From Candidatus Saccharimonadota bacterium (lineage in GTDB: Bacteria > Patescibacteriota > Saccharimonadia > Saccharimonadales > Saccharimonadaceae): 37,368 nt of DNA. Positions 31,774 through 37,368 of the stretch are shown here, in pieces. The stretch's first letter is position 1; every line of letters begins with the position of its first letter. The DNA lies in assembly GCA_017404795.1 (NCBI GenBank), contig JAFRBR010000011.1:1-37368 (forward strand), written 5' to 3'. Below the pieces are notes generated by a model that made no database searches, was not told where the DNA came from, and worked only from the letters and a program-made list of their open reading frames with translations. The position numbers and the translations under genes were made by a program.

Positions 31774-32535
31774 TTAAATAGCTGTATACCCGCCATCTAC
31801 GGGTAAAATCACACCAGTAACGTACGATGCTTCCTCCGAAGCGAGAAACACCACCGCAGCATCCAGTTCTCCCGGTTTGCCATACCGCTGCATCGGCACC
31901 ATCGTCTTGGCAAAATCTTGAAATCTCTCTGTGTCCAGCACTGCAGTCGTCAGTTCCGTATAAAAATACCCCGGGCAAATCGCATTGCAGGTAATCCCAT
32001 CTGTCGCTAGCTCCGCTGCCACCGCCCGAGTAAAGTTCACTACCGCCCCCTTCGAAGCGTGGTAAGCAATGGTCGGAATCTCGGTATTCCCCACTAAACC
32101 ATACATCGACGCGATATTAATAATTCGCCCGTATTTATTTTTCTGCATAATCCGCGCAAATGCCCGCGTCATCTTAAACACACTCGTCTCATCCGTCGCA
32201 ATCGTAAAGTCCCATTCCTCATCCGTCATCTCTACCACCCCCTTATCTTTAGACGATCCGGCGCAATTTAGCAAAATATCGACCCGTCCAAATTCTTTTT
32301 CCACATCTTTCGCCACCTCATCAATATTCGCCGTATCAGTCACATCACATTTGTACGCAACCACCTTTTTTGCTCCCGCCTCCATTAACTTAGGCTTGAA
32401 TTCCTCCAACCTTTCCACTCGTCTAGCCAAAATCGCCAGCGAAGCCCCCTGCCGAGCCAGCGCCAACGCCATCTGTTGTCCCAGCCCTGACGACGCACCA
32501 GTGACTACGGCTATTTTTCCTTTCAAATCAAACAT
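31774..32535 (-). CDS. Short-chain dehydrogenase/reductase
   Basis: 253 residues, classical SDR. The cofactor loop is [12 protein letters not shown] (TGxxxGxG). It continues with [19 protein letters not shown] (NAG position as NCAG), INIASMYG with the catalytic Ser, and YHASKGAVV with the catalytic Tyr and Lys (YxxxK). The C-terminus [11 protein letters not shown] is the family end motif (VDGG). It resembles FabG/gluconate-5-dehydrogenase-like enzymes; the substrate is unknown. The ATG at 32535 is preferred over a GTG two codons earlier, since AAGGAG has correct spacing only for the ATG. Promoter TGTTATAAT upstream. Confidence 0.93.
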   Translation of the reverse strand: MFDLKGKIAVVTGASSGLGQQMALALARQGASLAILARRVERLEEFKPKLMEAGAKKVVAYKCDVTDTANIDEVAKDVEKEFGRVDILLNCAGSSKDKGVVEMTDEEWDFTIATDETSVFKMTRAFARIMQKNKYGRIINIASMYGLVGNTEIPTIAYHASKGAVVNFTRAVAAELATDGITCNAICPGYFYTELTTAVLDTERFQDFAKTMVPMQRYGKPGELDAAVVFLASEEASYVTGVILPVDGGYTAI

Positions 32536-32556
32536 TTTCACTCCTTTCTAGTATCA

Positions 32557-32565
32557 ATTATAACA
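32557..32565 (-). promoter_or_regulatory. Extended -10 of the SDR-rubrerythrin operon
   Basis: TGTTATAAT, hexamer 32557-32562, followed by a leader of about 15-20 nt with AAGGAG. Confidence 0.6.
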
Positions 32566-32626
32566 AAAAATCATCAAAAAGTCGCGAAAGAGCGAAAACC
32601 CCCCGCTTTATCCAAGTCAAAATTTC

Positions 32627-32635
32627 TGGTATAAT
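32627..32635 (+). promoter_or_regulatory. Extended -10 of the pseudouridine synthase gene
   Basis: TGGTATAAT, hexamer 32630-32635, six bases before the ATG at 32642; leaderless start expected. Confidence 0.7.
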
Positions 32636-32641
32636 ATAGGT

Positions 32642-33523
32642 ATGATTCGTACTGGGAAAAAATTCAGCAAACCCGCCATGTCGCGCGTCAAAAACGGCGA
32701 TACTATTTTGCCGGCAGAGCCAGAAACAGTCGCAAAAATCCGCCTCGACCACATGATGGTAGATATTTATAAGAGTTATAATCGTTCCACACTGCAAAAA
32801 TTTATCGAAAACGGATTCGTCAAAGTAGACGGCGAAGTAGTCGAAAAACCCAACGCCAAATTCCCCAGAGGGGTCAAAATTGATTTACAGGTCCCCGAAA
32901 AACAAAAAAACGCCGACATCACTCCCGAAATCATCTACGAAGACGAAAACGTACTAGTAGTCGACAAACCGGCGGGGCTACTCTCTGAGGCCAAGGGAGA
33001 ATATTGCCCAGAGCGCACTTTGGCAGATTTTGGGCTGATTTGCCATCGGTTAGATAGGGACACATCAGGGGTAATGATTTTAGCCAAGACACCCGAAGTT
33101 CAGAAATTCCTAAAAAAACAGTTCCAAGACCGCAAAGTCCACAAGACCTACAACGCAGTAGTAGAAGGGACACCGAAACTCGAGGCCGCCAGAATAGATT
33201 TACCGATGTTAAGAAACAAAAAACGCCCCACCACCTTCCTCGTAGACCCAAATGGCAAAGAAGCCGAGACTTTTTACGAAGTACTCAAAACTAACGGCGA
33301 ACGTTCTCTGGTAGAGCTAAAGCCTACCTCTGGGCGAACACACCAACTGAGAGTACACATGCAGTATCTGGGACACCCTATCGTCGGCGATCCGATATAC
33401 GGAGACGGCAACGCAGATAGGTTATATCTGCACGCCAAAGAGTTAGAGATCACTTTGCCAGGAGGCAAACGGACAGTTTTTAAGTCCAAATTGCCACGGA
33501 GCTTTACCAATGTGGTTCGATAG
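32642..33523 (+). CDS. RluA-family pseudouridine synthase
   Basis: 293 residues. An S4 RNA-binding domain covers about 33-85 (RLDHMMVDIYKSYNRSTLQKFI, VKVDGEVV). The catalytic domain has ENVLVVDKPAGLLS (103-115) and HRLDRDTSG (135-143), with Asp138 as the catalytic residue. LKPTSGRTHQLRVHMQYLGHPIVGDPIYG is also diagnostic. It isomerises uridine in rRNA or tRNA; the exact site (RluD-, RluC- or TruC-like) cannot be told. An N-terminal stretch of about 30 residues is extra. The end overlaps the start of the HolB-like gene by 14 nt, so the two are coupled. Confidence 0.94.
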   Translation: MIRTGKKFSKPAMSRVKNGDTILPAEPETVAKIRLDHMMVDIYKSYNRSTLQKFIENGFVKVDGEVVEKPNAKFPRGVKIDLQVPEKQKNADITPEIIYEDENVLVVDKPAGLLSEAKGEYCPERTLADFGLICHRLDRDTSGVMILAKTPEVQKFLKKQFQDRKVHKTYNAVVEGTPKLEAARIDLPMLRNKKRPTTFLVDPNGKEAETFYEVLKTNGERSLVELKPTSGRTHQLRVHMQYLGHPIVGDPIYGDGNADRLYLHAKELEITLPGGKRTVFKSKLPRSFTNVVR

Positions 33524-34169
33524 CGCAGCCCAAATTCCAGAAATAGCCATCAGGGGTGGCACCTCTATTTTTGTCATGCCTATTGGAGCGCGTATTGAGG
33601 TTCCGCAAGCAATCCTACTAGAACCTGTGGAAAAGTCATTCATCACGATCGAACAAGTTCGGCAAATCGGGGCCAAATTAAGACTAAAGCAGACCGAGGA
33701 CCGTTTCATCATCGTCCGGCCAGCAGACAAATTAACTCTAGACGCCGCCAACGCTTTTTTGAAAAATCTAGAGGAGCCCGGCGACAAAGTCCATTATATC
33801 TTAATTACCGAGCAGCCTTCTCAGTTGCTACCGACGATTTTAAGTCGATCAATGATTTATTTTTTAAGAGACAAGCAAGGGTTCAGCACGGAAATTCAGG
33901 CCAAAGAGGAGCAAAAGCAATTAGTTAAGAAGTTAATCGCCGGCAAGCCAGCAGACTTAGTCGAAATCGCCGAAAAAGTAGCCAAGAAAAAGCCCGCTCG
34001 CGCGGCGGCGATGGACACTTTGGGCCTAGCAATTGAAATGCTCCAGAAATCGTATTTTATCACCGGCAAAGAAGTTTTTGTCAAAAAAATACCCAAATTC
34101 TTGACTGCTTATGATAACATCAGCAAAAATGGCCACGTGAAGCTACAAATTGTAGCCAATTTATGTTAA
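33510..34169 (+). CDS. HolB-like DNA polymerase III delta' subunit, lacking the P-loop
   Basis: 219 residues. The AAA+ core includes ITIEQVRQIGAKLRL, DRFIIVRPADKLTLDAANAFLKNLEEPGD and YILITEQPSQLLPTILSRS. The last two match the NALLKxLEEP and LLPTIxSRC motifs of delta'. Only about 45 residues precede this part, and there is no GxxGxGKT loop, so it cannot bind ATP as a full AAA+ protein would. Delta' opens or wedges the sliding clamp and does not need ATP itself. The first 20 residues are specific to this copy. It overlaps the pseudouridine synthase gene by 14 nt. Truncated-start error is possible but the upstream frame is used by the neighbour. Confidence 0.78.
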   Translation: MWFDSAAQIPEIAIRGGTSIFVMPIGARIEVPQAILLEPVEKSFITIEQVRQIGAKLRLKQTEDRFIIVRPADKLTLDAANAFLKNLEEPGDKVHYILITEQPSQLLPTILSRSMIYFLRDKQGFSTEIQAKEEQKQLVKKLIAGKPADLVEIAEKVAKKKPARAAAMDTLGLAIEMLQKSYFITGKEVFVKKIPKFLTAYDNISKNGHVKLQIVANLC

Positions 34170-34172
34170 AAT
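34164..34172 (+). promoter_or_regulatory. Extended -10 of the TPR gene
   Basis: TGTTAAAAT, hexamer 34167-34172, seven bases before the ATG at 34180. It overlaps the stop region of the HolB-like gene. Confidence 0.55.
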
Positions 34173-34179
34173 AAGAATT

Positions 34180-34974
34180 ATGATAGCTGTTTTTGTGATT
34201 TTAATCTTTATTCTGTATCTGGTATTTCTTTTTCCGATGGAGCCCGCACCAGAACCAGAGGAGGAAAAGTCCCCCAAATACAAGGCCCAAATGAAAAAAT
34301 TATGGCAAGTAGCGCAGACTTCGATGCGAGAACGCAAGCCATTCAAAGCCGAAAAGGCCCTCCTCACCATTTTGAAATTTGACGAAAAAAACGCCGCCGC
34401 CTATAACCGACTCGGAATTCTCTATGCCAAAGGCCAAAAATACGATGAGGCGGTGGAGTGTTTTGAAATCGCCCAATCTCTAGACAACAATCCGGCCTCG
34501 ATTCATAATGTCGGGCTGATTTATCTAGAAACCGGCGCCTATGAAAAGGCCGCAATGGCGTTTAACCAAGCGATTGAACTAGAGGGAGATGTGCCAGCGC
34601 GCTACATCGCTCTAGCCAAAGCCGAAGAAAAGCTCGGCAATAACAAAAAAGCCATTAACGCTCTCGAGAGCGCCTACGAACTAGACCCGAAAGTTTCAAC
34701 TTTGCGCCAAATACTGGCAATTTACGAAAACACCGGCGATACAGAGGCGGTGACAGCCACAGCAGCGCGAGTAGAAGAGCAAATCGTCAAAGACAACGAG
34801 GCCAAGAAAAAACGCGCAGCAAGCCGTGCCAGAGGAGCAACCGCCAAAGCCACTCGCCAGTCAACTCGCAAAACTGTCTCCAAATCCACCAATACCGCTA
34901 ATCAGAACTCAACAGCAAAATCCAAATCCACCCCCAAGATTATCAAGCCTCATGCAGGGAGAAAGCGCATCTAG
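34180..34974 (+). CDS. Membrane-anchored TPR protein with basic Ser/Thr-rich tail
   Basis: 264 residues. One N-terminal membrane helix (2-20, IAVFVILIFILYLVFLFPM) is followed by an acidic Pro-rich linker and about four tetratricopeptide repeats (70-205): AAAYNRLGILYAKGQKYDEAVECFE, ASIHNVGLIYLETGAYEKAAMAFNQAIELE and further units. The C-terminal 60 residues are Lys/Arg/Ser/Thr-rich low complexity, probably disordered. TPR proteins scaffold other proteins; the partner is unknown. Its -10 (TAAAAT) is 7 nt before the ATG, so a leaderless start is likely. It converges on the small hypothetical gene at 34978. Confidence 0.8.
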   Translation: MIAVFVILIFILYLVFLFPMEPAPEPEEEKSPKYKAQMKKLWQVAQTSMRERKPFKAEKALLTILKFDEKNAAAYNRLGILYAKGQKYDEAVECFEIAQSLDNNPASIHNVGLIYLETGAYEKAAMAFNQAIELEGDVPARYIALAKAEEKLGNNKKAINALESAYELDPKVSTLRQILAIYENTGDTEAVTATAARVEEQIVKDNEAKKKRAASRARGATAKATRQSTRKTVSKSTNTANQNSTAKSKSTPKIIKPHAGRKRI

Positions 34975-34977
34975 TCC

Positions 34978-35238
34978 TCAAGAGTCAGAATCAGCTTTTT
35001 TATATTTAGCCTGAAATGCCGCGGTGAGTTTTAGTTTGGTATCCTTGTTGCCAATGGTACGAATCTGAGGTTCGCCATCTACCATCATTTGCTCGGCAAA
35101 GCAAATATCAGCCAAATCATCAGTAGAAATTAAATACAAATAATCCTTACCATCTAGTTCTAAACGCTCAAAACACAGAAAATCACGCCCATCCAAGACT
35201 ACTACTTCGCCTACTTCCAATAATGTCGATTCTACCAT
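34978..35238 (-). CDS. Small hypothetical protein (DUF1292-like)
   Basis: 86 residues. MVESTLLEVGEVVVLDGRDFLCFERLELDGKDYLYLIS resembles the small beta-rich DUF1292-type fold, with the acidic segment STDDLADICFAEQ following. No membrane helix. The start overlaps the end of the upstream gene by 7 nt, indicating co-translation. Family call is a weak guess from pattern only; function unknown. Confidence 0.6.
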   Translation of the reverse strand: MVESTLLEVGEVVVLDGRDFLCFERLELDGKDYLYLISTDDLADICFAEQMMVDGEPQIRTIGNKDTKLKLTAAFQAKYKKADSDS

Positions 35239-35648
35239 TGTTGCTCCTTTTTCCGAGCCTCCCGCTCGGCTTGGCGTTTAGCCTTGAGATCTTTCATTTC
35301 AGCGAGACGAGCAAGGCGACTAAACAAAGTACCGATAGCGGCCGCCCCAAGAGCAAGAGTAGTAGTGGCTGCTTCGGGCGAATTAACCACAAATTCAGAT
35401 GGCCCATTTAGCACCACATCTGCGGTCATCATCACGGCAAAACCAACCGCAGCTATACCCCCCATCACATTAGGATCAGAAACCTTCTTGATGATTTTTT
35501 GTAGGAGACCGTCGGGTTCACTCCGCTCTAGATTAGCTTGAAATCGAGGACGAGCTATCCTCTCAACCCGTTCACTACGTGCAATCCGCTCAAAATCATT
35601 CCGATTGCCCCTGTCATTTGAACGACTTCCTAGTTCTGGATTCCGCAT
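35232..35648 (-). CDS. Small membrane protein of unknown function
   Basis: 138 residues. An Arg/Asn/Asp-rich N-terminus (1-50) precedes two hydrophobic segments, VMGGIAAVGFAVMMTADVVL and TTTLALGAAAIGTLFSRLA, and a Lys/Arg/Glu-rich C-terminal helix. Both ends are charged, so the two helices probably form a hairpin in the membrane. I do not recognise the family. AAAGGAGG lies 4 nt before the ATG. It follows trpS by 15 nt and overlaps the next gene, so trpS and the two small genes probably form one unit. Confidence 0.7.
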   Translation of the reverse strand: MRNPELGSRSNDRGNRNDFERIARSERVERIARPRFQANLERSEPDGLLQKIIKKVSDPNVMGGIAAVGFAVMMTADVVLNGPSEFVVNSPEAATTTLALGAAAIGTLFSRLARLAEMKDLKAKRQAEREARKKEQQW

Positions 35649-35663
35649 TTTACCTCCTTTATA

Positions 35664-36674
35664 TTATCTTAATCCAAAAGCCTTTTGTACTTCTAGTAGT
35701 TTTGCGTTAGCAACATGATTGGCGTATTTTTCGCCATTCTCCAATAACTCATAAACCTCTTCATCGCTAATGGTAGCAAGCTTGGCCTGAAATTCTGTCA
35801 ACATCTTTGCTACGCTATCCGCCACCTTTTTCTTGAGCTCGCCATAGCTAGTTTCACCCGCCCAGGCGGCCGTCACCTCATGTAGCGGCGTATCCGTCAC
35901 CAGCGCCTCAATCTGTAATAAATTCGAAATCCCCGGTTGCGCCCACATATCAAACTTCACCTTGCCAAGCGAGTCCGTCGTAGCACTCATAATCTTCTTC
36001 GCCGCCCGCTCCGGTGCGTCATCTAGCATAATCTTGGAATTCTCCGCCTTAGTCGATTTGCTCATTTTCTTCTCTGGATTTAACAAATCTCGAATCCGAA
36101 TCCCATCATCTACCCCCATAAACTTCACTTGCTCCGCCGTCTTCACCGGCACCGTAAAAATCTCTCCAAACCGATGGTTAAAGCGCGTCGCCAAGTTCCG
36201 AGTCAGCTCAATGTGCTGGAATTGGTCCTCGCCAATTGGCACATATTCCGCCGAGTAAAGCAAAATATCCGCCGCCATCAAAATCGGATAGTCAAAAATC
36301 CCCACATTACAAGACTCACGCCCCTCAGATTTTTCTTTGTATTGAGTCATTCGGGAAGTTTCGCCCATTGTCGCCACACAGTTCAATATCCAACACAGCT
36401 CCGAATGCGCTGGCACATAACTCTGACGGTAAACATGTACATTTTCATTAATCTTTAGTCCAGCCGCCAAATAATACTTGAGTGTCCTAATAATGTTTTT
36501 TTGCAAATCACCATCGATATCCGCAATAATTGAATGTAAGTCCGGCACAAAAATATTGATATGATGGTCTGCGGAGTGTTGATTCGCTAACCGCACCATC
36601 GGCAAAAGCGCCCCCAGATAATTCCCCAGTGTCAGCTCACTATTAGCCCGAATCCCCGTCAAAATCGTTTTCAT
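35664..36674 (-). CDS. trpS: Tryptophanyl-tRNA synthetase
   Basis: 336 residues, standard length for bacterial TrpRS, which charges tRNA-Trp. The HIGH-equivalent motif is ELTLGNYLGAL (13-23), with HLGN as TLGN. KMSKS is at 203-207. Other conserved parts are FVPDLHSI (cf. FIADLHALT), GIFDYPILMAADILLY, VPIGEDQFQHIELTRN and PARRF-like RFNHRFG. The ATG at 36674 is chosen over one 18 nt upstream because TGCTATAAT ends 6 nt before it (leaderless). It lies just after the tRNA-Tyr 3'-end duplication and follows the tRNA-Ala/Thr/Tyr cluster. Confidence 0.96.
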   Translation of the reverse strand: MKTILTGIRANSELTLGNYLGALLPMVRLANQHSADHHINIFVPDLHSIIADIDGDLQKNIIRTLKYYLAAGLKINENVHVYRQSYVPAHSELCWILNCVATMGETSRMTQYKEKSEGRESCNVGIFDYPILMAADILLYSAEYVPIGEDQFQHIELTRNLATRFNHRFGEIFTVPVKTAEQVKFMGVDDGIRIRDLLNPEKKMSKSTKAENSKIMLDDAPERAAKKIMSATTDSLGKVKFDMWAQPGISNLLQIEALVTDTPLHEVTAAWAGETSYGELKKKVADSVAKMLTEFQAKLATISDEEVYELLENGEKYANHVANAKLLEVQKAFGLR

Positions 36675-36680
36675 AAATCC

Positions 36681-36689
36681 ATTATAGCA
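36681..36689 (-). promoter_or_regulatory. Extended -10 of trpS
   Basis: TGCTATAAT, hexamer 36681-36686, six bases before the ATG at 36674. Confidence 0.7.
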
Positions 36690-36720
36690 CAATTAATCTC
36701 AAATTTTTTTGCAAAAAATA

Positions 36721-36921
36721 TGGTGCTGGAGGTAGGACACTTATTCCTCGTTTACGCTCGGAATAATACGCCGGGCGTCGTCTCGAAAAATCTCAAATAA
36801 ATTTGAGATTTTCACTCGCCTCCTACGGCGTCCGAACCTACGGTTCTCGTCCTATCCCAATATCAAATAAAATATTCTTGATTATAAGTCAAGAATATTT
36901 TATTGGTGCTGGAGGTAGGAC
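36721..36921 (-). repeat. Duplicated 3' end of tRNA-Tyr with hairpins between
   Basis: The plus-strand sequence TGGTGCTGGAGGTAGGAC (18 bp) occurs at 36721-36738 and at 36904-36921, the true tRNA-Tyr end including CCA. Between the copies are a perfect 16-bp inverted repeat (36866-36881 with 36889-36904), a roughly 11-bp hairpin (36787-36812) and shorter GC hairpins. One of these (near 36832-36848) includes CGTAGGTTCG, a copy of the 5' half of the T-arm. So a second tRNA-Tyr T-arm appears split in two around the hairpins. There is no coding frame in this stretch. Confidence 0.85.
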
Positions 36922-36989
36922 TCGAACCTACGAAGCGCGAAGCGCGAGAGATTTACAGTCTCTTGTCATTGCCACTAGACGACTCCAGC
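36904..36989 (-). tRNA. tRNA-Tyr (anticodon GUA)
   Basis: 86 nt including encoded CCA (36904-36906), discriminator A. Acceptor GCTGGAG/CTCCAGC. The anticodon arm AGAGA-CTGTAAA-TCTCT gives GTA. A long variable arm of about 16 nt (repeated CGCGCTTCG) makes it a class II tRNA, as in other bacterial tRNA-Tyr. T-arm GTAGGTTCGAGTCCTAC. Confidence 0.93.
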
Positions 36990-37029
36990 TTTCCAAAGTA
37001 CTTCCATATTTTCAATCCTTATCCAATCC

Positions 37030-37106
37030 TGGAGCCGCGAACGAGACTTGAACTCGTGACCTCATCCTTACCATGGATGCGCTACTACCAACTGAGCTAT
37101 CGCGGC
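37030..37106 (-). tRNA. tRNA-Thr (anticodon GGU)
   Basis: 77 nt including encoded CCA (37030-37032), discriminator T. Acceptor GCCGCGA/TCGCGGC. The anticodon arm CATCC-ATGGTAA-GGATG gives GGT for codon ACC. The D-arm reads GCTCAGTTGGTAGTAGC, one base longer than the usual GGTAGAGC form. T-arm GAGTTCAAGTCTC. Confidence 0.91.
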
Positions 37107-37118
37107 GGATTGTTAATA

Positions 37119-37195
37119 TGGTGGAGCGTATGAGATTCAAACTCATGACCTCTACTATGCCATAGTAGCGCTCTAATCAACTGAGCTAACGCCCC
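37119..37195 (-). tRNA. tRNA-Ala (anticodon GGC)
   Basis: 77 nt including encoded CCA (37119-37121), discriminator A. Acceptor GGGGCGT/ACGCTCC with one G-T pair. The anticodon arm CTACT-ATGGCAT-AGTAG gives GGC for codon GCC. T-arm GAGTTTGAATCTC. It is the first gene of the Ala-Thr-Tyr tRNA cluster. The acceptor lacks the G3-U70 pair expected in the usual position; the G-U pair seen is at position 3 with T70, which is the alanine identity element. Confidence 0.92.
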
Positions 37196-37203
37196 ATACC
37201 CCC

Positions 37204-37231
37204 ATTATACCATATTTTTTACAAAGTCCAA
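37204..37231 (-). promoter_or_regulatory. Promoter of the tRNA-Ala-Thr-Tyr cluster
   Basis: TTGGAC (37226-37231), 16-nt spacer, TATAAT (37204-37209) preceded by TGG. Confidence 0.75.
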
Positions 37232-37250
37232 CAAAGTCTACACTTTATAT

Positions 37251-37368
37251 GTTGTTATCACGTGATAATGTCGTAGTAGATTGTTATGTGAAAATGTCGC
37301 AATCATCGTTCATAATTTAATACATGAAGGAAGTAACATTATCAATGAAAGAACAAGAAAAACTAGCT
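37251..37368 (+). mobile_element. Probable left end of an ISNCY/IS1202-like insertion sequence (partial)
   Basis: Two direct, similar motifs, TTGTTATCACGTGATAATG and TTGTTATGTGAAAATG, each followed by TCG, lie at about 37252 and 37281. They precede a reading frame that runs off the window. Repeated TGTGAAAATGTC-type motifs at the end are typical of some IS1202-group elements; this is from memory of the pattern and needs a search. The right end is not visible. Confidence 0.45.
37324..37368 (+). CDS. N-terminus of a probable transposase (partial)
   Basis: Fifteen residues are visible: MKEVTLSMKEQEKLA, running off the window. The xVTLSxKEQEKL start resembles the leading helix of ISNCY/IS1202-type transposases, just before their helix-turn-helix. 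A CATAAT box lies 7 nt before the ATG. Too little sequence for a firm call. Confidence 0.4.
   Translation, partial: MKEVTLSMKEQEKLA

Noticed and set aside
36690-36903. T-box riboswitch before trpS
   Set aside because: No T-box sequence or specifier loop was found, and the trpS promoter lies after this region, so it is not in the trpS leader.
36803-37133. Overlapping plus-strand reading frames in the tRNA cluster
   Set aside because: They are antisense readings of tRNA-Tyr, tRNA-Thr and tRNA-Ala (peptides such as RTRTYEARS are a common tRNA shadow).

Overview
The window looks like chromosomal DNA of a small-genome bacterium of the Candidate Phyla Radiation, most probably Candidatus Saccharibacteria (TM7). 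This is inferred from compact gene packing, short versions of several proteins, Lys/Glu-rich tails on ribosomal protein L1 and SecE, and the mix of translation genes with sugar-polymer enzymes. It is not proven by a marker search. UGA behaves as a stop codon, and all six tRNA genes encode their CCA end.

Layout. (1) 1-372: C-terminus of a Gly/Ser/Tyr/Asn-rich surface protein with a FISUMP-type domain. (2) 423-4861, minus strand: a broken-up ribosomal/transcription block, secE-nusG-rplK | rplA | DUF4203-like membrane gene | rplJ-rplL. It has its own promoters, an L10-type leader and a structured inverted-repeat element. (3) 4839-12400, minus: GT35 glucan phosphorylase, LPLAT-like acyltransferase, tRNA-Gln with tandem repeats of its own 3' end, a MacB-like ABC transporter and an AMP-dependent ligase. 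(4) 12400-15409, minus: an operon of VTC polyphosphate polymerase, DUF4956 membrane protein and Cthe_2159-type beta-helix protein. (5) 15559-22613: 7TM sensor-like protein and secreted CAP protein (+), CapA-like protein (-), cytoplasmic GH97 glucosidase (+), sortase (-), P-loop kinase and YgjP-like metallopeptidase (+). (6) 22614-25560: tRNA-Trp (-), GT4 glycosyltransferase and GH57 amylase (+), a second structured inverted repeat, rpmG. (7) 25569-31003, minus: a 35-residue C2HC zinc-finger microprotein and the rmuC-gpsA-UvrD/nuclease operon. (8) 31052-34974: tRNA-Thr(UGU), rubrerythrin and SDR (-), RluA-type pseudouridine synthase, a HolB-like clamp-loader protein without a P-loop, and a TPR protein (+). 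(9) 34978-37195, minus: two hypothetical genes, trpS, and tRNA-Tyr, -Thr(GGU), -Ala. (10) 37251-37368: probable left end of an insertion sequence running off the window.

How it works together. GT35, GT4, GH57 and GH97 form a plausible glucan storage and degradation set. The VTC operon suggests polyphosphate made at the membrane. CAP, CapA, sortase and the FISUMP protein point to a cell surface specialised for contact.

Control signals are unusually readable. Most promoters carry an extended -10 (TGnTATAAT), and about a dozen genes start 6-7 nt after that box, so their mRNAs should be leaderless. Genes inside operons instead have AAGGAGG-type ribosome sites. Three promoters of the ribosomal block use the upstream gene's TGA stop as the TG of the extended -10. 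Three tRNA genes have a second copy of their 3' end downstream, with hairpins in between. No gene-free stretch exceeds 300 bases; the longest, 36675-36903, holds the tRNA-Tyr-derived repeat element. No CRISPR array, rRNA or replication origin was seen.
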